DNA of 64,000 bases from Synechococcus sp. MU1643 (GCF_020514095.1 NZ_VTKY01000001.1:62001-126000), one strand, 5' to 3'. Counted from the stretch's first letter, positions 54,002-63,217 are shown. Notes: generated by a model from the sequence alone, not told the origin. Made by a program: numbers and translations.

Positions 54002-54651
54002 CAGCCCAGCAGGGCTTCCAGCATGCGGCGGCCGTCGGTTCCTCCCGTGGCTGGATCACAGGCCCGCTCCGGGTGGGGCATTAGGCCTAGAACACTGCCG
54101 CTGGCATTGGTGATGCCCGCGATGTCGGACACCGACCCATTGGGGTTGTTGCCATAGCTGAGGGCAATGGCGTCTTCGTCCTGAAGCTGCTTCAGCGTGT
54201 CATCGCTGCATTGGTAACGGCCTTCACCGTGGGCGATCGGCAGGGTCAAGGCTCCGTCGTTGTACCCCTGCATCCAGGCCGTGCGTTGGCTCACCACCTT
54301 GAGGGGCGCGTCCTCACAGATGAAGTGCAGATCCCGGTTCCGGGTGAGTGCACCGGGCAGGAGCCCCAGTTCTGTGAGCACCTGAAATCCGTTGCAGATG
54401 CCGAGCACGCGACCGCCCTTGGCTGCAAAGTCGATCAAGGACTGCAGGGCTGGCGCGAAGCGGGCAATGGCACCGCAACGCAGGTAGTCGCCATAGCTGA
54501 AACCGCCTGGCAGAACGATGGCGTCAAAGCTGCTGAGGTCGGTCTCCTCATGCCAGACCCGGCGCGTGCTTATCCCCAGGCAACCCTCGGTAGCCCATTG
54601 CACATCCCGATCGCAGTTCGAGCCTGGAAAAACGATGACCCCGATGCTCAT
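54001..54651 (-). CDS. purQ: Phosphoribosylformylglycinamidine synthase subunit PurQ
   Basis: The glutaminase part of FGAM synthase in purine synthesis. 216 residues, class I amidotransferase: [12 protein letters not shown], the catalytic cysteine in GICNGFQVL, and the His/Glu pair in MPHPERA. Preceded by purS with a four-base overlap; purL is not in the window. Confidence 0.95.
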   Translation of the reverse strand: MSIGVIVFPGSNCDRDVQWATEGCLGISTRRVWHEETDLSSFDAIVLPGGFSYGDYLRCGAIARFAPALQSLIDFAAKGGRVLGICNGFQVLTELGLLPGALTRNRDLHFICEDAPLKVVSQRTAWMQGYNDGALTLPIAHGEGRYQCSDDTLKQLQDEDAIALSYGNNPNGSVSDIAGITNASGSVLGLMPHPERACDPATGGTDGRRMLEALLG

Positions 54652-54902
54652 GACTGCTCCAGCTCCAGGGTCCAGTCTTCGATCACCGGGTTGGCCAGCA
54701 AGCGATCACTGAGCAGTTCCAATCTGCGGCGGGCTTCGGCTTCATCAGGAGCCTCCAGCTCCATTTCCACGGCTTTGCCGATGCGCAGTTTGCTGAGGCC
54801 TTCCACCCCAAGTCGTTCAGCGGCACCACGCGCTGCTTCTCCGGCTGGATCTAGCACAGAGGGGCGCAGACGCACGAGGACGCGGGCTTGAAAACGCGGC
54901 AC
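54648..54902 (-). CDS. purS: Phosphoribosylformylglycinamidine synthase subunit PurS
   Basis: Small structural subunit of the three-part FGAM synthase. The 84 residues from the GTG at 54902 match the family: [19 protein letters not shown] and [19 protein letters not shown]. The operon order is purS-purQ-LD-carboxypeptidase. Confidence 0.9.
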   Translation of the reverse strand: MPRFQARVLVRLRPSVLDPAGEAARGAAERLGVEGLSKLRIGKAVEMELEAPDEAEARRRLELLSDRLLANPVIEDWTLELEQS

Positions 54903-54957
54903 GATCAGCAACTGGTCTGATCAAATCCTGACAGACACCAAACCCTGAAGAGATCCG

Positions 54958-55362
54958 GTGCTCCTCAACGGCGTGACCATCGCCCGCCCCCATGGTGAAA
55001 AGGAGGCCATTAGCCAGTGTGTTGCCGAGTCGGTGTCTGTGTTTCGCATTCAGCTCTGGACCGCTGCTCTGCTGCTGATTGGCAGCTCAGCAGATGGAAG
55101 CTCAGCGGCAGCGACCTCGGTGCGTTGCCGGATTGCTCAGCAGGCCTGGAGTCCCTGTCGGATGGTTGCCTCCAGTCCTGGAGAGCGCTGGGTGTTGACC
55201 TGGAATCAGCAGCGCGTCGAATTTGTCCATGACGGCAGTGGTCAGATGATGATGCGGGTTGGTCAGGCTGAAGACTGGCTCGAGGTGCAGCCCTTCTGGA
55301 CGGTGGATCACAGCCTCTGCTGGGGTTCGGTTTGTGCCATGGGTGTTATCCCGCTGGAGTGA
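54958..55362 (+). CDS. Hypothetical exported protein
   Basis: Up to 134 residues; the GTG at 54958 gives an unusually long leader, and a start nearer FRIQLWTAALLLIGSSADG is likely (GTG at 55030 or 55036). After the signal peptide come paired cysteines (VRCRIAQQAWSPCRM and LCWGSVCAMG). No family recognised. Confidence 0.5.
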   Translation: MLLNGVTIARPHGEKEAISQCVAESVSVFRIQLWTAALLLIGSSADGSSAAATSVRCRIAQQAWSPCRMVASSPGERWVLTWNQQRVEFVHDGSGQMMMRVGQAEDWLEVQPFWTVDHSLCWGSVCAMGVIPLE

Positions 55363-55400
55363 AAGCGGGGTGATAGATCTGAATTGAGGGCAGATTCCCC

Positions 55401-55715
55401 ATGGCAGTTTTTTCTCTCCTTTGTTCCAGCTGTGGAACACCCGTTGAGATCCCGGGTCGTTACGGCTTCAAGTTGAAGAGTGCAGGGGTCACCAACACGG
55501 TGTGCACCCAATGCCGGCAGGGGGCATTCCTGGCGTCACGACGCGACAACATCTCAGGCCAGATCGCTCTTGGGCCCAGTCCTGGGCGTCGACGCTTGAT
55601 TCCCCTGGTCGCTGCTGTGGCAGCCTCGGCCCTGTTGATCGCCGGTGTCGTTTGGCGTTCTGCCGTGCCGACGGCTCAGGAGGCTTTACCAGTTAGTGAA
55701 TCTCCCTCCAGGTAG
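55401..55715 (+). CDS. Small zinc-ribbon protein with membrane helix
   Basis: 104 residues. CSSCGTPVEI and VCTQCRQG give two CxxC pairs; one transmembrane helix (VAAVAASALLIAGVVW) near the C-terminus. The same design as the 69-residue protein at 18.3 kb. Convergent with and overlapping the MscS-type gene by 40 bases. Confidence 0.6.
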   Translation: MAVFSLLCSSCGTPVEIPGRYGFKLKSAGVTNTVCTQCRQGAFLASRRDNISGQIALGPSPGRRRLIPLVAAVAASALLIAGVVWRSAVPTAQEALPVSESPSR

Positions 55716-56701
55716 AGCGTCCGGCTCGGGAAGGCAAAATCGACGCCTTCTTCTGCAAAGGCCTCCATGATTCCGAGGTTTATTGCTTGCTGTTCGTTCA
55801 AAGCGACCGTGAAATCGCGGGTGTCGATGTAATAAACCAGTTCAAAATTCAAGCTGGAATCAGCGAATTCGGTGAAGTGGCAGCGGTTGAAGGTGCTGTG
55901 CTCCTTAGCATCGATGATGGTTTGAATAATCGTTGGTATCGCCTTCATCTGCTCGGCTGATGTGCTGTAGGTGACGCCAATCGAATAGATCATCCGGCGT
56001 TGTGCCATTTCGGCGAAGTTGAGGATGGTGGAGCCTGTAAGGGATGAGTTGCTCATCACCACTTGTTCACCGCGCAGGCTGCGCAGATGGGTGGAGCGAA
56101 CACCGATGCGTTCCACCGTTGCCGAAGTTGAGCCCACTGTGATGAATTGCCCAACGGTGAAGGGCTTGTCCAGAAGAATCATCAGATAAGCGAACAATTC
56201 CTGGGCAGGTTCTTTCAGGGCCAAGCCGATGCCGATGCCGCCGGCGCTGAGCAAACCCCAGATCACCGTCATCTTCACGCCCAGGCTCTGCAGCAGCACC
56301 AAGGAGCCGATAGCCCACACCACGGTTCTCAGCAGCGGGAGCAGGCTTTGGAGGAGTTGTTGAAGATCATCTGCGCCTGCACGGCGTGCCAATCCGAAAA
56401 GGAATCGAGCTCCGATTCGGTTAACCAACCGAATCAGAATGACCGTGCCAACAATCCGTAGCGATGTGTTGTAGGCCCTTTCGATGTTGTTGGGCAAGCC
56501 CAAATCATCCTGCGCAAGGATCAGGGTGACCACCAAACCTAAAGGCACCACCGAAGCGGCGAAGGCGTTGAGCACAAAGTCGTCGAAGTCGGTTTTGCTC
56601 CGCTTCGTGAACCGAGGAAAAACCGTCCTACATAGGAAGACCAGGGTCAGGGTGATGGCTGAACCGATTAGCAGCGTTGTTAAAAAACCAGTCGGATCCA
56701 T
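55676..56701 (-). CDS. MscS-family mechanosensitive channel
   Basis: 341 residues with about four hydrophobic helices. The pore-lining helix and beta domain are clear: GLLSAGGIGIGLALKEPAQE with LLDKPFTVGQFITVG, then VERIGVRSTHLRSLRGEQVV. Releases solutes on osmotic downshock. Start ATG 56701. Confidence 0.88.
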   Translation of the reverse strand: MDPTGFLTTLLIGSAITLTLVFLCRTVFPRFTKRSKTDFDDFVLNAFAASVVPLGLVVTLILAQDDLGLPNNIERAYNTSLRIVGTVILIRLVNRIGARFLFGLARRAGADDLQQLLQSLLPLLRTVVWAIGSLVLLQSLGVKMTVIWGLLSAGGIGIGLALKEPAQELFAYLMILLDKPFTVGQFITVGSTSATVERIGVRSTHLRSLRGEQVVMSNSSLTGSTILNFAEMAQRRMIYSIGVTYSTSAEQMKAIPTIIQTIIDAKEHSTFNRCHFTEFADSSLNFELVYYIDTRDFTVALNEQQAINLGIMEAFAEEGVDFAFPSRTLYLEGDSLTGKAS

Positions 56702-56764
56702 CGCGCGCACCGGATATAAGCGTGATTGTCGATGGCCTTGCTGAAGCTGGCAACAAGATCAGGC

Positions 56765-57382
56765 TCAAGCGCGCTGAAAAACGAGGCTCAGATTGTTGGC
56801 GGGCATGGGGAGCACGTTTTCGGTTTTGAAGCCTGCCTTGGCGGCGATGGCTGTCACGTGATTCAGCTCCCTCAACCCCCACCGATGGTTGCGTTCCCTA
56901 AGGAATTGGTCGAAGGCTGCATTGCTTGCACTCGTGTGAGCACCATTACGCATGAACGGCCCATAAATGATCAAGGGGGCTCCGCTGGGGAGCAGCAGGG
57001 CGGATTCCTCCAGCACGGCATCAGTGCAGCTGGCTGGACTGATGTGCAGCAAGTTGATACAAACCACAGCTTTCAGTGCTCCTCGTATGGTCTGGGGCAG
57101 GGTCCAGGGGCGTTTCTCAACATCAATGTTGAGAGCTGATGGCATCACCTGGCTCAGACCCTGGTGCTGGATCCAGGCGTTGATGCTGGTGCGATGGTCT
57201 CGATCCGGATCGCTGGCTTGCCAGCGCAGATGGGGAAAGCGTTGCTGAAAACAGGTGGCGTGCTCACCACTGCCGCTGGCCAGTTCCAGCACGGCCCCTG
57301 AGGCAGGCAACAGCTGGTTCAGCAGATCTCCGATGGGGCCTCGATTGCGTTCTGTGGCTGGGAAGAAAAGCCGTTGGTCCAT
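56765..57382 (-). CDS. DUF938 family SAM-dependent methyltransferase-like protein
   Basis: 205 residues beginning DQRLFFPATERNRGPI, the DUF938 opening. The SAM-binding motif I is VLELASGSGEHA, and VCINLLHISP and LIIYGPFMRNG are the other family blocks. The substrate is unknown. It starts three bases after the arsR stop on the same strand and may be read with it. Confidence 0.88.
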   Translation of the reverse strand: MDQRLFFPATERNRGPIGDLLNQLLPASGAVLELASGSGEHATCFQQRFPHLRWQASDPDRDHRTSINAWIQHQGLSQVMPSALNIDVEKRPWTLPQTIRGALKAVVCINLLHISPASCTDAVLEESALLLPSGAPLIIYGPFMRNGAHTSASNAAFDQFLRERNHRWGLRELNHVTAIAAKAGFKTENVLPMPANNLSLVFQRA

Positions 57383-57384
57383 CG

Positions 57385-57702
57385 TCAGCTCGGGCAGGGG
57401 GCAGCGCTCTGGCTGCAATCAAGGCGCAGCTCCGCCAGCCAGGCTTCCAGTGCTGCCAGGGCGTTCGGTTGCAGGCGGTAGTAGATCCAGCGGCCGCTTT
57501 GTCGGTCTGTCAGCAGCCCTGCTTCGCGAAGCACCCTGAGATGAAACGAGAGCTTCGACTGGGAGAGGTTGAGATCACCGGTGAGGTCGCAGACGCATCG
57601 TTCGCCTTGCGCTAATGCATGGATCACGTCGAGGCGGATCGGGTCGGCCAGTGCTTTGAGCAGCTGCCTCGACTGCTCGACATTGAGGGTGTTCTTGATC
57701 AC
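57385..57702 (-). CDS. arsR: ArsR-family arsenic-responsive repressor
   Basis: About 105 residues from a GTG; an in-frame ATG at 57765 is possible but would overlap the divergent gene. Winged helix: LLKALADPIRLDVIHAL, then the As(III)-binding pattern GERCVCDLTGDL (Cys-x-Cys, as in the E. coli ArsR metal box) and SKLSFHLRVLREAGL. It represses the adjacent gapdh-arsJ genes through the palindrome between them; arsenite binding would release it. Confidence 0.85.
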   Translation of the reverse strand: MIKNTLNVEQSRQLLKALADPIRLDVIHALAQGERCVCDLTGDLNLSQSKLSFHLRVLREAGLLTDRQSGRWIYYRLQPNALAALEAWLAELRLDCSQSAAPCPS

Positions 57703-57729
57703 AAGAGCCGCACCGCCCGATCTGCTTGG

Positions 57730-57745
57730 ATCAACATAATTTGAT
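57730..57745. promoter_or_regulatory. ArsR operator between arsR and gapdh
   Basis: ATCAA-N6-TTGAT is a perfect dyad in the 61-base gap between the divergent starts. Position and shape suit the dimeric ArsR encoded next door, acting on both directions. Confidence 0.65.
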
Positions 57746-57763
57746 GGATGACTGGGGTTCGGC

Positions 57764-58786
57764 ATGCGCATCGGCATCAACGGCTTTGGGCGGATTGGTC
57801 GCCTGGTGTTCCGGGCCCTCTGGGGCCGGCCTGGCATCGAATTGGTGCACGTCAATGATCCCGCTGGCGATGCAGCAACGGCGGCCAACCTGCTGGAGTT
57901 CGATTCTGTGCATGGTCGCTGGGATCGAGGAATCACCAGCAGCGCTGATGGATTCAGCGTGGAGGGATCCGCACTCACCTGGTCCAGTGAAAGCGATCCC
58001 ACCGCAGTGCCCTGGAGCGATCGGGGGGTGGAGATGGTGCTCGAGGCCAGCGGCAAGATCAAAACGCCGGAGACTCTCAATCCCTATTTCGATCAGCTGG
58101 GCCTCAAGCGTGTGGTGGTGGCCTGTCCCGTGAAGGGTGTGATCGCCGGTGAGGACGCGCTCAACATCGTTTACGGGATCAATCACCACCTCTATGAACC
58201 GGCTCGGCACAAGTTGGTGACGGCCGCCACCTGCACCACCAACTGCCTGGCGCCGGTGGTGAAGGTGGTGCACGAAAGCTTCGGCATTGAGCACGGGCTG
58301 ATCACCACCATTCACAACATCACCAACACCCAGGTGCTGATCGATTCCTTCAAGACCGATCTACGCCGGGCGCGCTCCGGCCTCACCTCACTGATCCCCA
58401 CCACCACCGGCTCGGCCAAGGCGATCGCGATGATCTTCCCCGAGCTGAAGGGCAAGCTCAACGGTCATGCTGTGCGCGTTCCTCTGCTGAATGGATCACT
58501 CACCGATGCGGTGTTTGAGCTCAAGCAGAGCGTCACGGTGGAGCAGGTGAATGCCGCCTTCAAAGCTGCTGCTGAAGGGTCGCTGCAGGGAATTCTGGGT
58601 TACGAGGAACGCCCGTTGGTGTCGTGCGATTACACCAACGACAACCGCAGCTCGATTGTCGATGCCCTCTCGACGATGGTGGTGGATAGCAACCAGCTGA
58701 AGGTGTTTGCCTGGTACGACAACGAGTGGGGCTACAGCTGCCGCATGGCTGACCTCGCCTGCCACGTGGTGGGACTGGAGGCATGA
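57764..58786 (+). CDS. ArsJ-associated glyceraldehyde-3-phosphate dehydrogenase
   Basis: 340 residues with a full GAPDH layout: NGFGRIGR, a nucleotide-specifying NDP, and the catalytic Cys157 in [11 protein letters not shown] (Ala-Ala-Thr instead of the usual Ser-Ala-Ser), and [12 protein letters not shown]. In ars operons this paralogue uses arsenate in place of phosphate to make 1-arseno-3-phosphoglycerate, which ArsJ exports. It is coupled to arsJ by an ATGA overlap, supporting that job over glycolysis or the Calvin cycle. Confidence 0.88.
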   Translation: MRIGINGFGRIGRLVFRALWGRPGIELVHVNDPAGDAATAANLLEFDSVHGRWDRGITSSADGFSVEGSALTWSSESDPTAVPWSDRGVEMVLEASGKIKTPETLNPYFDQLGLKRVVVACPVKGVIAGEDALNIVYGINHHLYEPARHKLVTAATCTTNCLAPVVKVVHESFGIEHGLITTIHNITNTQVLIDSFKTDLRRARSGLTSLIPTTTGSAKAIAMIFPELKGKLNGHAVRVPLLNGSLTDAVFELKQSVTVEQVNAAFKAAAEGSLQGILGYEERPLVSCDYTNDNRSSIVDALSTMVVDSNQLKVFAWYDNEWGYSCRMADLACHVVGLEA

Positions 58787-60036
58787 GGCTTTCCCCCCTG
58801 CAGCAGTACGGCATCGTCACCGCCAACTATTGGGCCTTCACGCTCACCGATGGAGCGCTGCGCATGCTGGTGGTGTTCCATTTTCATCAGCTCGGCTACA
58901 CCACCCTCGAGATTGCGTTCCTCTTCCTCTTCTACGAATTGTTCGGGGTGATCACCAACCTCTACGGGGGATGGATTGGGGCCCGATACGGTCTTCGGCT
59001 CACCCTCTGGGTGGGCACGCTGCTGCAGATCTTGGCGCTGCTGATGCTGATGCCCGTCGCCGCCAGTTGGCCGAAACTCTTGAGCGTGATCTACGTGATG
59101 GCAGCTCAGGCCATCAGCGGTATTGCCAAAGACCTCAACAAGATGAGCGCCAAAAGTGCCATCAAGAAGGTGGTGCCGGAAACACCGGATGATCAGCAGC
59201 AGGGGCAGCAGCAGCTGTTCAAGTGGGTGGCGATCCTGACGGGATCCAAGAACGCCCTAAAGGGTGTCGGCTTTTTTCTCGGTGGGGTGCTGCTGAGCGC
59301 ATTTGGATTCAATGTTGCCGTGGGCTGGATGGCAGCAGGCCTGGCTCTCGCCTTCCTTCTCACGCTGGTGCTGCCCGGGGAGATCGGAAAGATGAAGTCC
59401 AAGCCGGCTTTCTCCTCGCTTTTCTCGAAATCCAAGGGCATCAATATGCTGTCTCTGGCGCGCTTCTTTCTGTTCGGTGCCCGGGATGTCTGGTTTGTAG
59501 TGGCCTTTCCGGTGTTTCTCGAGGCCTCCCTGGGCTGGAGCTTCGGGGAGATCGGTGGCTTTCTCGGTATCTGGGTGATTGGCTACGGCATCGTTCAGGG
59601 ATCAGCGCCGGCACTTCGACGACTCTGGGGGCAGACCACATCCCCGGGGGTGTCTGCAGTGCAGTTCTGGAGTGCGTTGTTGACGGCGATACCGGCTCTG
59701 ATCGCGGTAGCGCTGTGGCGCCAGGTGGACGTGGCGGTGGCCATCACTGCAGGCCTTGCCGCCTTCGGCGTGGTGTTCGCGATGAATTCGTCGATCCACT
59801 CCTACATGGTGCTGGCGTACACCGATGCGGAGAACGTCAGCCTCAACGTGGGCTTTTATTACATGGCCAATGCTGCCGGGCGACTCGTGGGCACGTTGCT
59901 TTCGGGAGCGGTGTTCATGCTCGGCAGAACCGAAGCCGCGGGTATGCAGGCTTGCCTCTGGGCTTCATCCCTGCTGGTGTTGTTGTCGTGGCTCAGCAGC
60001 CTCAGGCTGCCAGCGGTGCGAAACGCCGCGGGATGA
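58783..60036 (+). CDS. arsJ: Organoarsenical efflux MFS transporter ArsJ
   Basis: 417 residues, about 12 transmembrane segments. Identified by order: arsR, then a GAPDH paralogue, then this MFS permease with four-base overlap. The cytoplasmic loop has a Lys/Gln-rich stretch ([15 protein letters not shown]) seen in ArsJ-type proteins. It should export 1-arseno-3-phosphoglycerate, which falls apart to arsenate outside. Confidence 0.88.
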   Translation: MRLSPLQQYGIVTANYWAFTLTDGALRMLVVFHFHQLGYTTLEIAFLFLFYELFGVITNLYGGWIGARYGLRLTLWVGTLLQILALLMLMPVAASWPKLLSVIYVMAAQAISGIAKDLNKMSAKSAIKKVVPETPDDQQQGQQQLFKWVAILTGSKNALKGVGFFLGGVLLSAFGFNVAVGWMAAGLALAFLLTLVLPGEIGKMKSKPAFSSLFSKSKGINMLSLARFFLFGARDVWFVVAFPVFLEASLGWSFGEIGGFLGIWVIGYGIVQGSAPALRRLWGQTTSPGVSAVQFWSALLTAIPALIAVALWRQVDVAVAITAGLAAFGVVFAMNSSIHSYMVLAYTDAENVSLNVGFYYMANAAGRLVGTLLSGAVFMLGRTEAAGMQACLWASSLLVLLSWLSSLRLPAVRNAAG

Positions 60037-60160
60037 ATGCATGGGTGGTGGACGTTTGGGGCAAACCCTGAATTTCTGCTGAATATCGCCGTGTTGGTAG
60101 GGATTCAGACACCCACGAGCAGGGATTTTCTGCTTAATAGATGTATTCGTTTTTGATCTG

Positions 60161-60382
60161 ATGCGTGACGAGCCCGGCAGCCCCGATTGTCGTTTGGTGA
60201 TTGATGCCAAGCGATCCTTGGAGGATGTGCTGCGTTTGATCGCTGATCTGCCCCATACCGACCACATGCGCCGACAGCTTTTGTCGGTCTACAACCAGTT
60301 GGAGGGCATGCACGACTTGAAACGCAGTGGTGGCTCCAACGTGTCGTTTCGTTCCGCCGATTGGAGTTCTTCGGCGAAGTGA
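60161..60382 (+). CDS. Hypothetical small soluble protein
   Basis: 73 residues (DEPGSPDCRLVIDAKRSLED), helical, no signal or membrane segment, Ser-rich tail. No family recognised. It starts 124 bases after arsJ; this gap shows no T-run terminator. Confidence 0.5.
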   Translation: MRDEPGSPDCRLVIDAKRSLEDVLRLIADLPHTDHMRRQLLSVYNQLEGMHDLKRSGGSNVSFRSADWSSSAK

Positions 60383-60431
60383 TCCGGTTTACACCGATAA
60401 GGTCAGGTGTTGCCTTTCGCTGTCTTGCGAG

Positions 60432-60542
60432 ATGTTTGAAAACGACCGACGTCCGGCTTGGCTGAACTGGGTGTTTCTTGGGATGTTCCTCTGGTCGTCG
60501 TGGCAGCTGTTTGGTTTTTGGTCCCAGCGGCTGAGTGGTTGA
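60432..60542 (+). CDS. 36-residue single-helix membrane protein
   Basis: A polar head (FENDRRPAWLNW) and one helix (VFLGMFLWSSWQLFGFW) with a short tail. Trp/Phe-rich, typical of tiny thylakoid-associated peptides, but no name can be given. Convergent with the next gene. Confidence 0.45.
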   Translation: MFENDRRPAWLNWVFLGMFLWSSWQLFGFWSQRLSG

Positions 60543-60548
60543 AGGGTT

Positions 60549-60812
60549 TTAGACCAACACGCCGGTCAGACGCAGCGTTCCCCACAGGTCGAAGACGCAG
60601 AAAATCAGTCCGATCACAATGATGTCCCAGGCTTTGTGGCGGATCGCCCAAGGGGCAAGGAACAACTCCGCAATCCCATGGAGTGCCGTTCCAATGGTGA
60701 TGTGCTCCAGCACCAGCAGTCCATGGGCCACCAGGAAGAGTGCGCTGGCGACACACCGCATTAGGACTTGCCAGGAACCGAGCAAAACCTGCAGGACTGG
60801 ATGGTTAGTCAC
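60549..60812 (-). CDS. Hypothetical small membrane protein
   Basis: 87 residues, two or three hydrophobic helices (LMRCVASALFLVAHGLLVL and DIIVIGLIFCVFDLWGTL). Its stop is only a few bases from the convergent 36-residue gene. No family recognised. Confidence 0.55.
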   Translation of the reverse strand: MTNHPVLQVLLGSWQVLMRCVASALFLVAHGLLVLEHITIGTALHGIAELFLAPWAIRHKAWDIIVIGLIFCVFDLWGTLRLTGVLV

Positions 60813-61027
60813 CTTAAAGCGTGCTGCTGTCTGGGCTCAAGCCCGCTGCGCATGACACTCCATCTCATGAGGGGATTCCTTGGAATGTGAGTAAAAAGAT
60901 TTAGTCGCTATGTTGAAGTTCTTGGCCCTTCATTGTCTTTGATGCGCCTTCAATAATCGATTTCTGGTCAATTCAAAAAGCGCAAAGAGTTGCTTTAAGC
61001 CTTGTTGCGATTTCGTCCTATGCCCCG
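60813..61027. other. Intergenic region before the tiny membrane-protein genes
   Basis: 215 bases between divergent genes. GGGCTCAAGCCC near 60836 is a short hairpin. No gene of any length was convincing; it should hold two divergent promoters. Confidence 0.45.
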
Positions 61028-61174
61028 ATGCTGAACTTCATCTGGCATGGCGTCAGTATGTTGGCTGCCAAGGAGCATCCCAAGCACACCTTGGTTGTGT
61101 ATGCCGCTTTGACATTTTTTACGATCGTGGTGATGGTTCCCTACAAATGGGATAAAAAGGGGGATGCGGATTAA
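61028..61174 (+). CDS. 48-residue single-helix membrane protein
   Basis: From ATG 61028: an amphipathic head (LNFIWHGVSMLAAKEHPKH), one hydrophobic helix (TLVVYAALTFFTIVVMVP) and a charged tail (YKWDKKGDAD). Looks like a real small subunit. A 26-residue hydrophobic frame overlaps its end. Confidence 0.5.
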   Translation: MLNFIWHGVSMLAAKEHPKHTLVVYAALTFFTIVVMVPYKWDKKGDAD

Positions 61175-61244
61175 AATCTCGATCGGGATATTGGTGTTTG
61201 GCTTATCACTGTTAATCTATTTGTTCTGTTGGTTTGCGTATTGA
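61164..61244 (+). CDS. Possible 26-residue hydrophobic peptide
   Basis: From ATG 61164, overlapping the previous gene by 11 bases in another frame: RIKISIGILVFGLSLLIYLF followed by a short aromatic end. One basic residue cluster and a single helix. The overlap suggests coupling, but the short length makes it uncertain. Confidence 0.3.
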   Translation: MRIKISIGILVFGLSLLIYLFCWFAY

Positions 61245-61313
61245 TTTGGACTGCAAGGATTTGGATGGCATTGGTCTAATCGAACCCCAACGGTCTGTCT
61301 GAGGGCGACAGAA

Positions 61314-61607
61314 GTGCAGAGTCGACGTTCCCTGCGCTGTGTGCTCAAGCGGCAGAACAATCGTTTCTATCTCCCTTTGAAGGACCTACGTCTTCAGGAT
61401 TCATCGCCCACTGGCCTACGCCTGAAGCACCATCTCCGCCAAGCCGACCTCGACCGGAATATTCGCTTGCATCCAGAGGAAGCCATGCGTATCCCCCGGA
61501 ACAGTCGCAACTTCAATGTTTTGGATGGTGATCGGGATGGAACCGTGACGCTTGAGGAGTTGTGGAACCATCAGCGCTCTCTAGCTCCGCCTCAGCGCCG
61601 GCCTTGA
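61314..61607 (+). CDS. EF-hand-like hypothetical protein
   Basis: 97 residues from a GTG. The C-terminal part has an EF-hand-like loop, FNVLDGDRDGTVTLEEL (DGDRDGTVTLEE), preceded by a degenerate partner DLDRNIRLHPEEAM. The N-terminal part is basic (SRRSLRCVLKRQNNRF). Calcium binding is plausible. Another EF-hand-like loop is encoded just upstream in a different frame. Overlaps the convergent gene by 16 bases. Confidence 0.55.
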   Translation: MQSRRSLRCVLKRQNNRFYLPLKDLRLQDSSPTGLRLKHHLRQADLDRNIRLHPEEAMRIPRNSRNFNVLDGDRDGTVTLEELWNHQRSLAPPQRRP

Positions 61608-61960
61608 GCGGGGGGAGAGATCACCAGGCGGATAATGCGAATCAACCTCCAGAGCGCACCAAGCAAGAGGATGCCGGCCAGGAGCGCGATGCCAGCGATC
61701 AGCACGATGGCGGCGAGCCCAAGCATGGCTTCCAGCAGTTGCTGAACACCGCCAATCAGATCATCGATGGCCTTGCTCAGCAGCAGCATGATGTCGACCT
61801 GCTGGGGCAACTGATGAAGAAGCACAGCGATCCCGGCTGCCGCAGCAAACATCAGAACCACGACGGTGAACTGACGCAAAACGGCGCCGTAGGGGAAGCG
61901 ACGACGGGGGCGGAAGACCCGTCGTTGATCGAGTTTGCTGCTACGGCGTGCCTTCCTCAT
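61592..61960 (-). CDS. Conserved hypothetical membrane protein
   Basis: 122 residues. A strongly basic N-terminus (RKARRSSKLDQRRVFRPRRR) and two hydrophobic regions (FTVVVLMFAAAAGIAVLLH; GLAAIVLIAGIALLAGILLL). No family recognised. It lies downstream of the DUF4335/DUF3038 pair on the same strand. Confidence 0.6.
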   Translation of the reverse strand: MRKARRSSKLDQRRVFRPRRRFPYGAVLRQFTVVVLMFAAAAGIAVLLHQLPQQVDIMLLLSKAIDDLIGGVQQLLEAMLGLAAIVLIAGIALLAGILLLGALWRLIRIIRLVISPPAQGRR

Positions 61961-62019
61961 GGCATGGTGCTGATCAGTGAGCCATTAATGCGGCGATTCT
62001 GAAGCGTGTTTCCTGCACG

Positions 62020-62634
62020 TCAACGGTCGGACTGCGTTTCAGGCTTGTTCACTGGTGCGGGTTCCGGCGATGACTCCTTGGTCTCCTGAGGCAGAGGAAC
62101 AAGCCATGCCGTGGCGATGGTGCACGCCAGAGCGACTCCAGCCAGAAGGGGTGGTCCAAGGCGTTTTTGCAGAGGAACGCGATCGACGATCTCCTGACGC
62201 TTCAGGGGGCGAGCCTCGGGGAACGTCCAGGTCAGCTTGACCCGGCTGTCCAGCCGCAAGCGATCGAGGCAACGTACCAGATCGGCCAGTTCGGCGTCAT
62301 CGAGTTTGAGCTGCAGCGGCTCAACGCCCTCTCGGCTGCTGCGCAGTTCCAGCCGATGGTTGGCTTGATCCGGCGCGATGCTCACAAAACCGCTCTCCTG
62401 GCCAAAACGGCGCTGCACCCCAGACAAGCGATGTCTGGCGTAGGGCATCACGGCTCCCATCAGAGCCTCGAGATGATCCCGTGTGCCTTCCAGTTCCGGT
62501 GCTCCGACCAACTGCAGCCGCCAGGACGACAGGATGCCGATCGCCTCATTGGAATGGCCGGCGGAGAGGTCGGGAAAGCCCTCGACCACCAGCCGTGCCG
62601 CGGTCTGTTCGTATTGGTACGTCGTTTTCAACAT
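62020..62634 (-). CDS. DUF4335 family protein
   Basis: 204 residues. The N-terminal 150 residues (TTYQYEQTAARLVVEGFPDL; SSWRLQLVGAPELEGTRDHL) match DUF4335; a single hydrophobic helix (PPLLAGVALACTIATAW) and a polar tail follow. Found next to a DUF3038 gene in cyanobacteria, as here. Function unknown. Confidence 0.8.
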   Translation of the reverse strand: MLKTTYQYEQTAARLVVEGFPDLSAGHSNEAIGILSSWRLQLVGAPELEGTRDHLEALMGAVMPYARHRLSGVQRRFGQESGFVSIAPDQANHRLELRSSREGVEPLQLKLDDAELADLVRCLDRLRLDSRVKLTWTFPEARPLKRQEIVDRVPLQKRLGPPLLAGVALACTIATAWLVPLPQETKESSPEPAPVNKPETQSDR

Positions 62635-62641
62635 GGTCGGC

Positions 62642-63190
62642 CTAGGGCGTGGGGTCGAGCAGGGTGGCGCGGAGTCGATCGATTCCTCCTGGGCCTGCGC
62701 AGAACGCCAGGGTGCTGATCAGTTCGCGGTGCAGAGGGCCCGCCGGCTCCATCGTGAGAAGGCGAACAACCGCTTCCCGCCGCTGATTCATCCGCTCTTC
62801 GATGAGGTCGCGCAGGCGCTCGTGGAACAACTGCCAACGCTGTTGGGTGAGCTGTTCCGGCTCGCGGCTTGAGAGGAGTTGGTGGAGCATTGGGTAGAGC
62901 CGATCTGCCATGGCACAAACCAGGCAGATCAGTGATTCGGCGTCCACTGGGTCGAGCTGGTCCCGTCGGGTAGTGCGCCGAAGCGGGTTATGACAGCGCC
63001 GCTTCCAGAGTTCAACCCGGTTAGGGAATTGCGCTTGAAGGCCCATCTGCTGGCTTGTCCAGACCATCGCCTCGCCACCATTGAGATCCAAAGCCTCGAT
63101 GGTCAGCAGCAATAGGTCGAGGCGCTCGACGCCCCGCCGGCTGAGACGCGCGCCGTCGGTGGGTGCGCTTGGGGCTAGAGCTTCAGTCAT
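62642..63190 (-). CDS. DUF3038 family protein
   Basis: 182 residues from ATG 63190. Soluble, helical and Arg/Leu-rich ([39 protein letters not shown]). Ends seven bases before DUF4335, so the two are an operon and probably work together. Function unknown. Confidence 0.8.
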   Translation of the reverse strand: MTEALAPSAPTDGARLSRRGVERLDLLLLTIEALDLNGGEAMVWTSQQMGLQAQFPNRVELWKRRCHNPLRRTTRRDQLDPVDAESLICLVCAMADRLYPMLHQLLSSREPEQLTQQRWQLFHERLRDLIEERMNQRREAVVRLLTMEPAGPLHRELISTLAFCAGPGGIDRLRATLLDPTP

Positions 63191-63217
63191 GGCTGCGATG
63201 ATGCCAGGGGCACCGCC

